Assembly (NCBI GenBank): GCA_964607915.1
Contig: CAZSMU010000182.1
Span: 1-6,309, forward strand
Reading direction: 5' to 3'
DNA length: 6,309 nucleotides
Origin: JADJPL01 sp964607915
GTDB taxonomy: Bacteria > Bacteroidota > Bacteroidia > Chitinophagales > Saprospiraceae
Below the pieces are notes generated by a model. The model worked only from the letters and a program-made list of their open reading frames with translations. It was not told the origin of the DNA and searched no databases. Positions 6,300 to 6,309 of the stretch are shown here, in pieces (position 1 is the first letter of the stretch; every line of letters starts with the position of its first letter). The position numbers and the translations under genes were made by a program.

Positions 6300-6309
6300 A
6301 CTTATTGCG
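6297..6309 (+). repeat. Truncated palindromic repeat copy 3 at window end
   Basis: TAGACTTATTGCG matches the left arm of the palindrome at 4391 (TAGCCTTGTTGCG) at 11 of 13 positions. Like that copy, it starts exactly on the stop codon of the preceding gene. Its GACTT also matches the copy after pyc. The rest of the element lies beyond the window, so the hairpin cannot be confirmed. Confidence 0.5.

Overview
The window is a GC-rich (by eye near 60%) stretch of chromosome. It carries four complete genes and little else: pyruvate carboxylase (+), a small secreted protein of unknown function (+), a DinB/YfiT-family metalloprotein (-) and a 12-TM major facilitator transporter (+). The likely source is a GC-rich member of the Bacteroidota, possibly of the Saprospiria/Chitinophagia type. 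Two things suggest this. First, -7 boxes of the TAnnTTTG type sit just upstream of genes (TATTTTTG before pyc, TACCTTTG before the transporter). Second, none of the four start codons has a purine-rich Shine-Dalgarno sequence in front of it. The assignment to phylum is an inference; no ribosomal or marker gene is present.

Layout: 1-97 is the pyc upstream region with its promoter. 98-3547 is pyc, a single-chain anaplerotic enzyme with all its catalytic motifs intact. 3547-3611 is an imperfect palindrome that starts on the last base of the pyc stop codon. 3662-4393 is the secreted unknown. 4391-4454 is a perfect 18-bp inverted repeat that starts on that gene's stop codon and fills the gap to the convergent DinB gene (4460-4990, minus strand). 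4991-5102 is a 112-bp divergent promoter region. 5103-6299 is the MFS gene. The last 13 bases (6297-6309) look like the left arm of a third palindrome of the same type, again starting on a stop codon.

The genes do not form one operon: each seems to be its own transcription unit, bounded by palindromes and separate promoters. The only functional pairing suggested by position is the divergent DinB/YfiT-like protein and drug-type MFS exporter, which could share a stress or detoxification role; this is speculative.

The most interesting signal is not a protein. It is a repeated palindrome (arm core CTTGTTGCrAGGGG, about 65 bp overall, with an A5-N5-T5 core in the loop) placed exactly at the stop codons of the three plus-strand genes seen here. 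It looks like a dispersed intergenic repeat family acting as terminators or 3'-end structures. I see no evidence of a defence system, mobile element, CRISPR array or RNA gene in this window.
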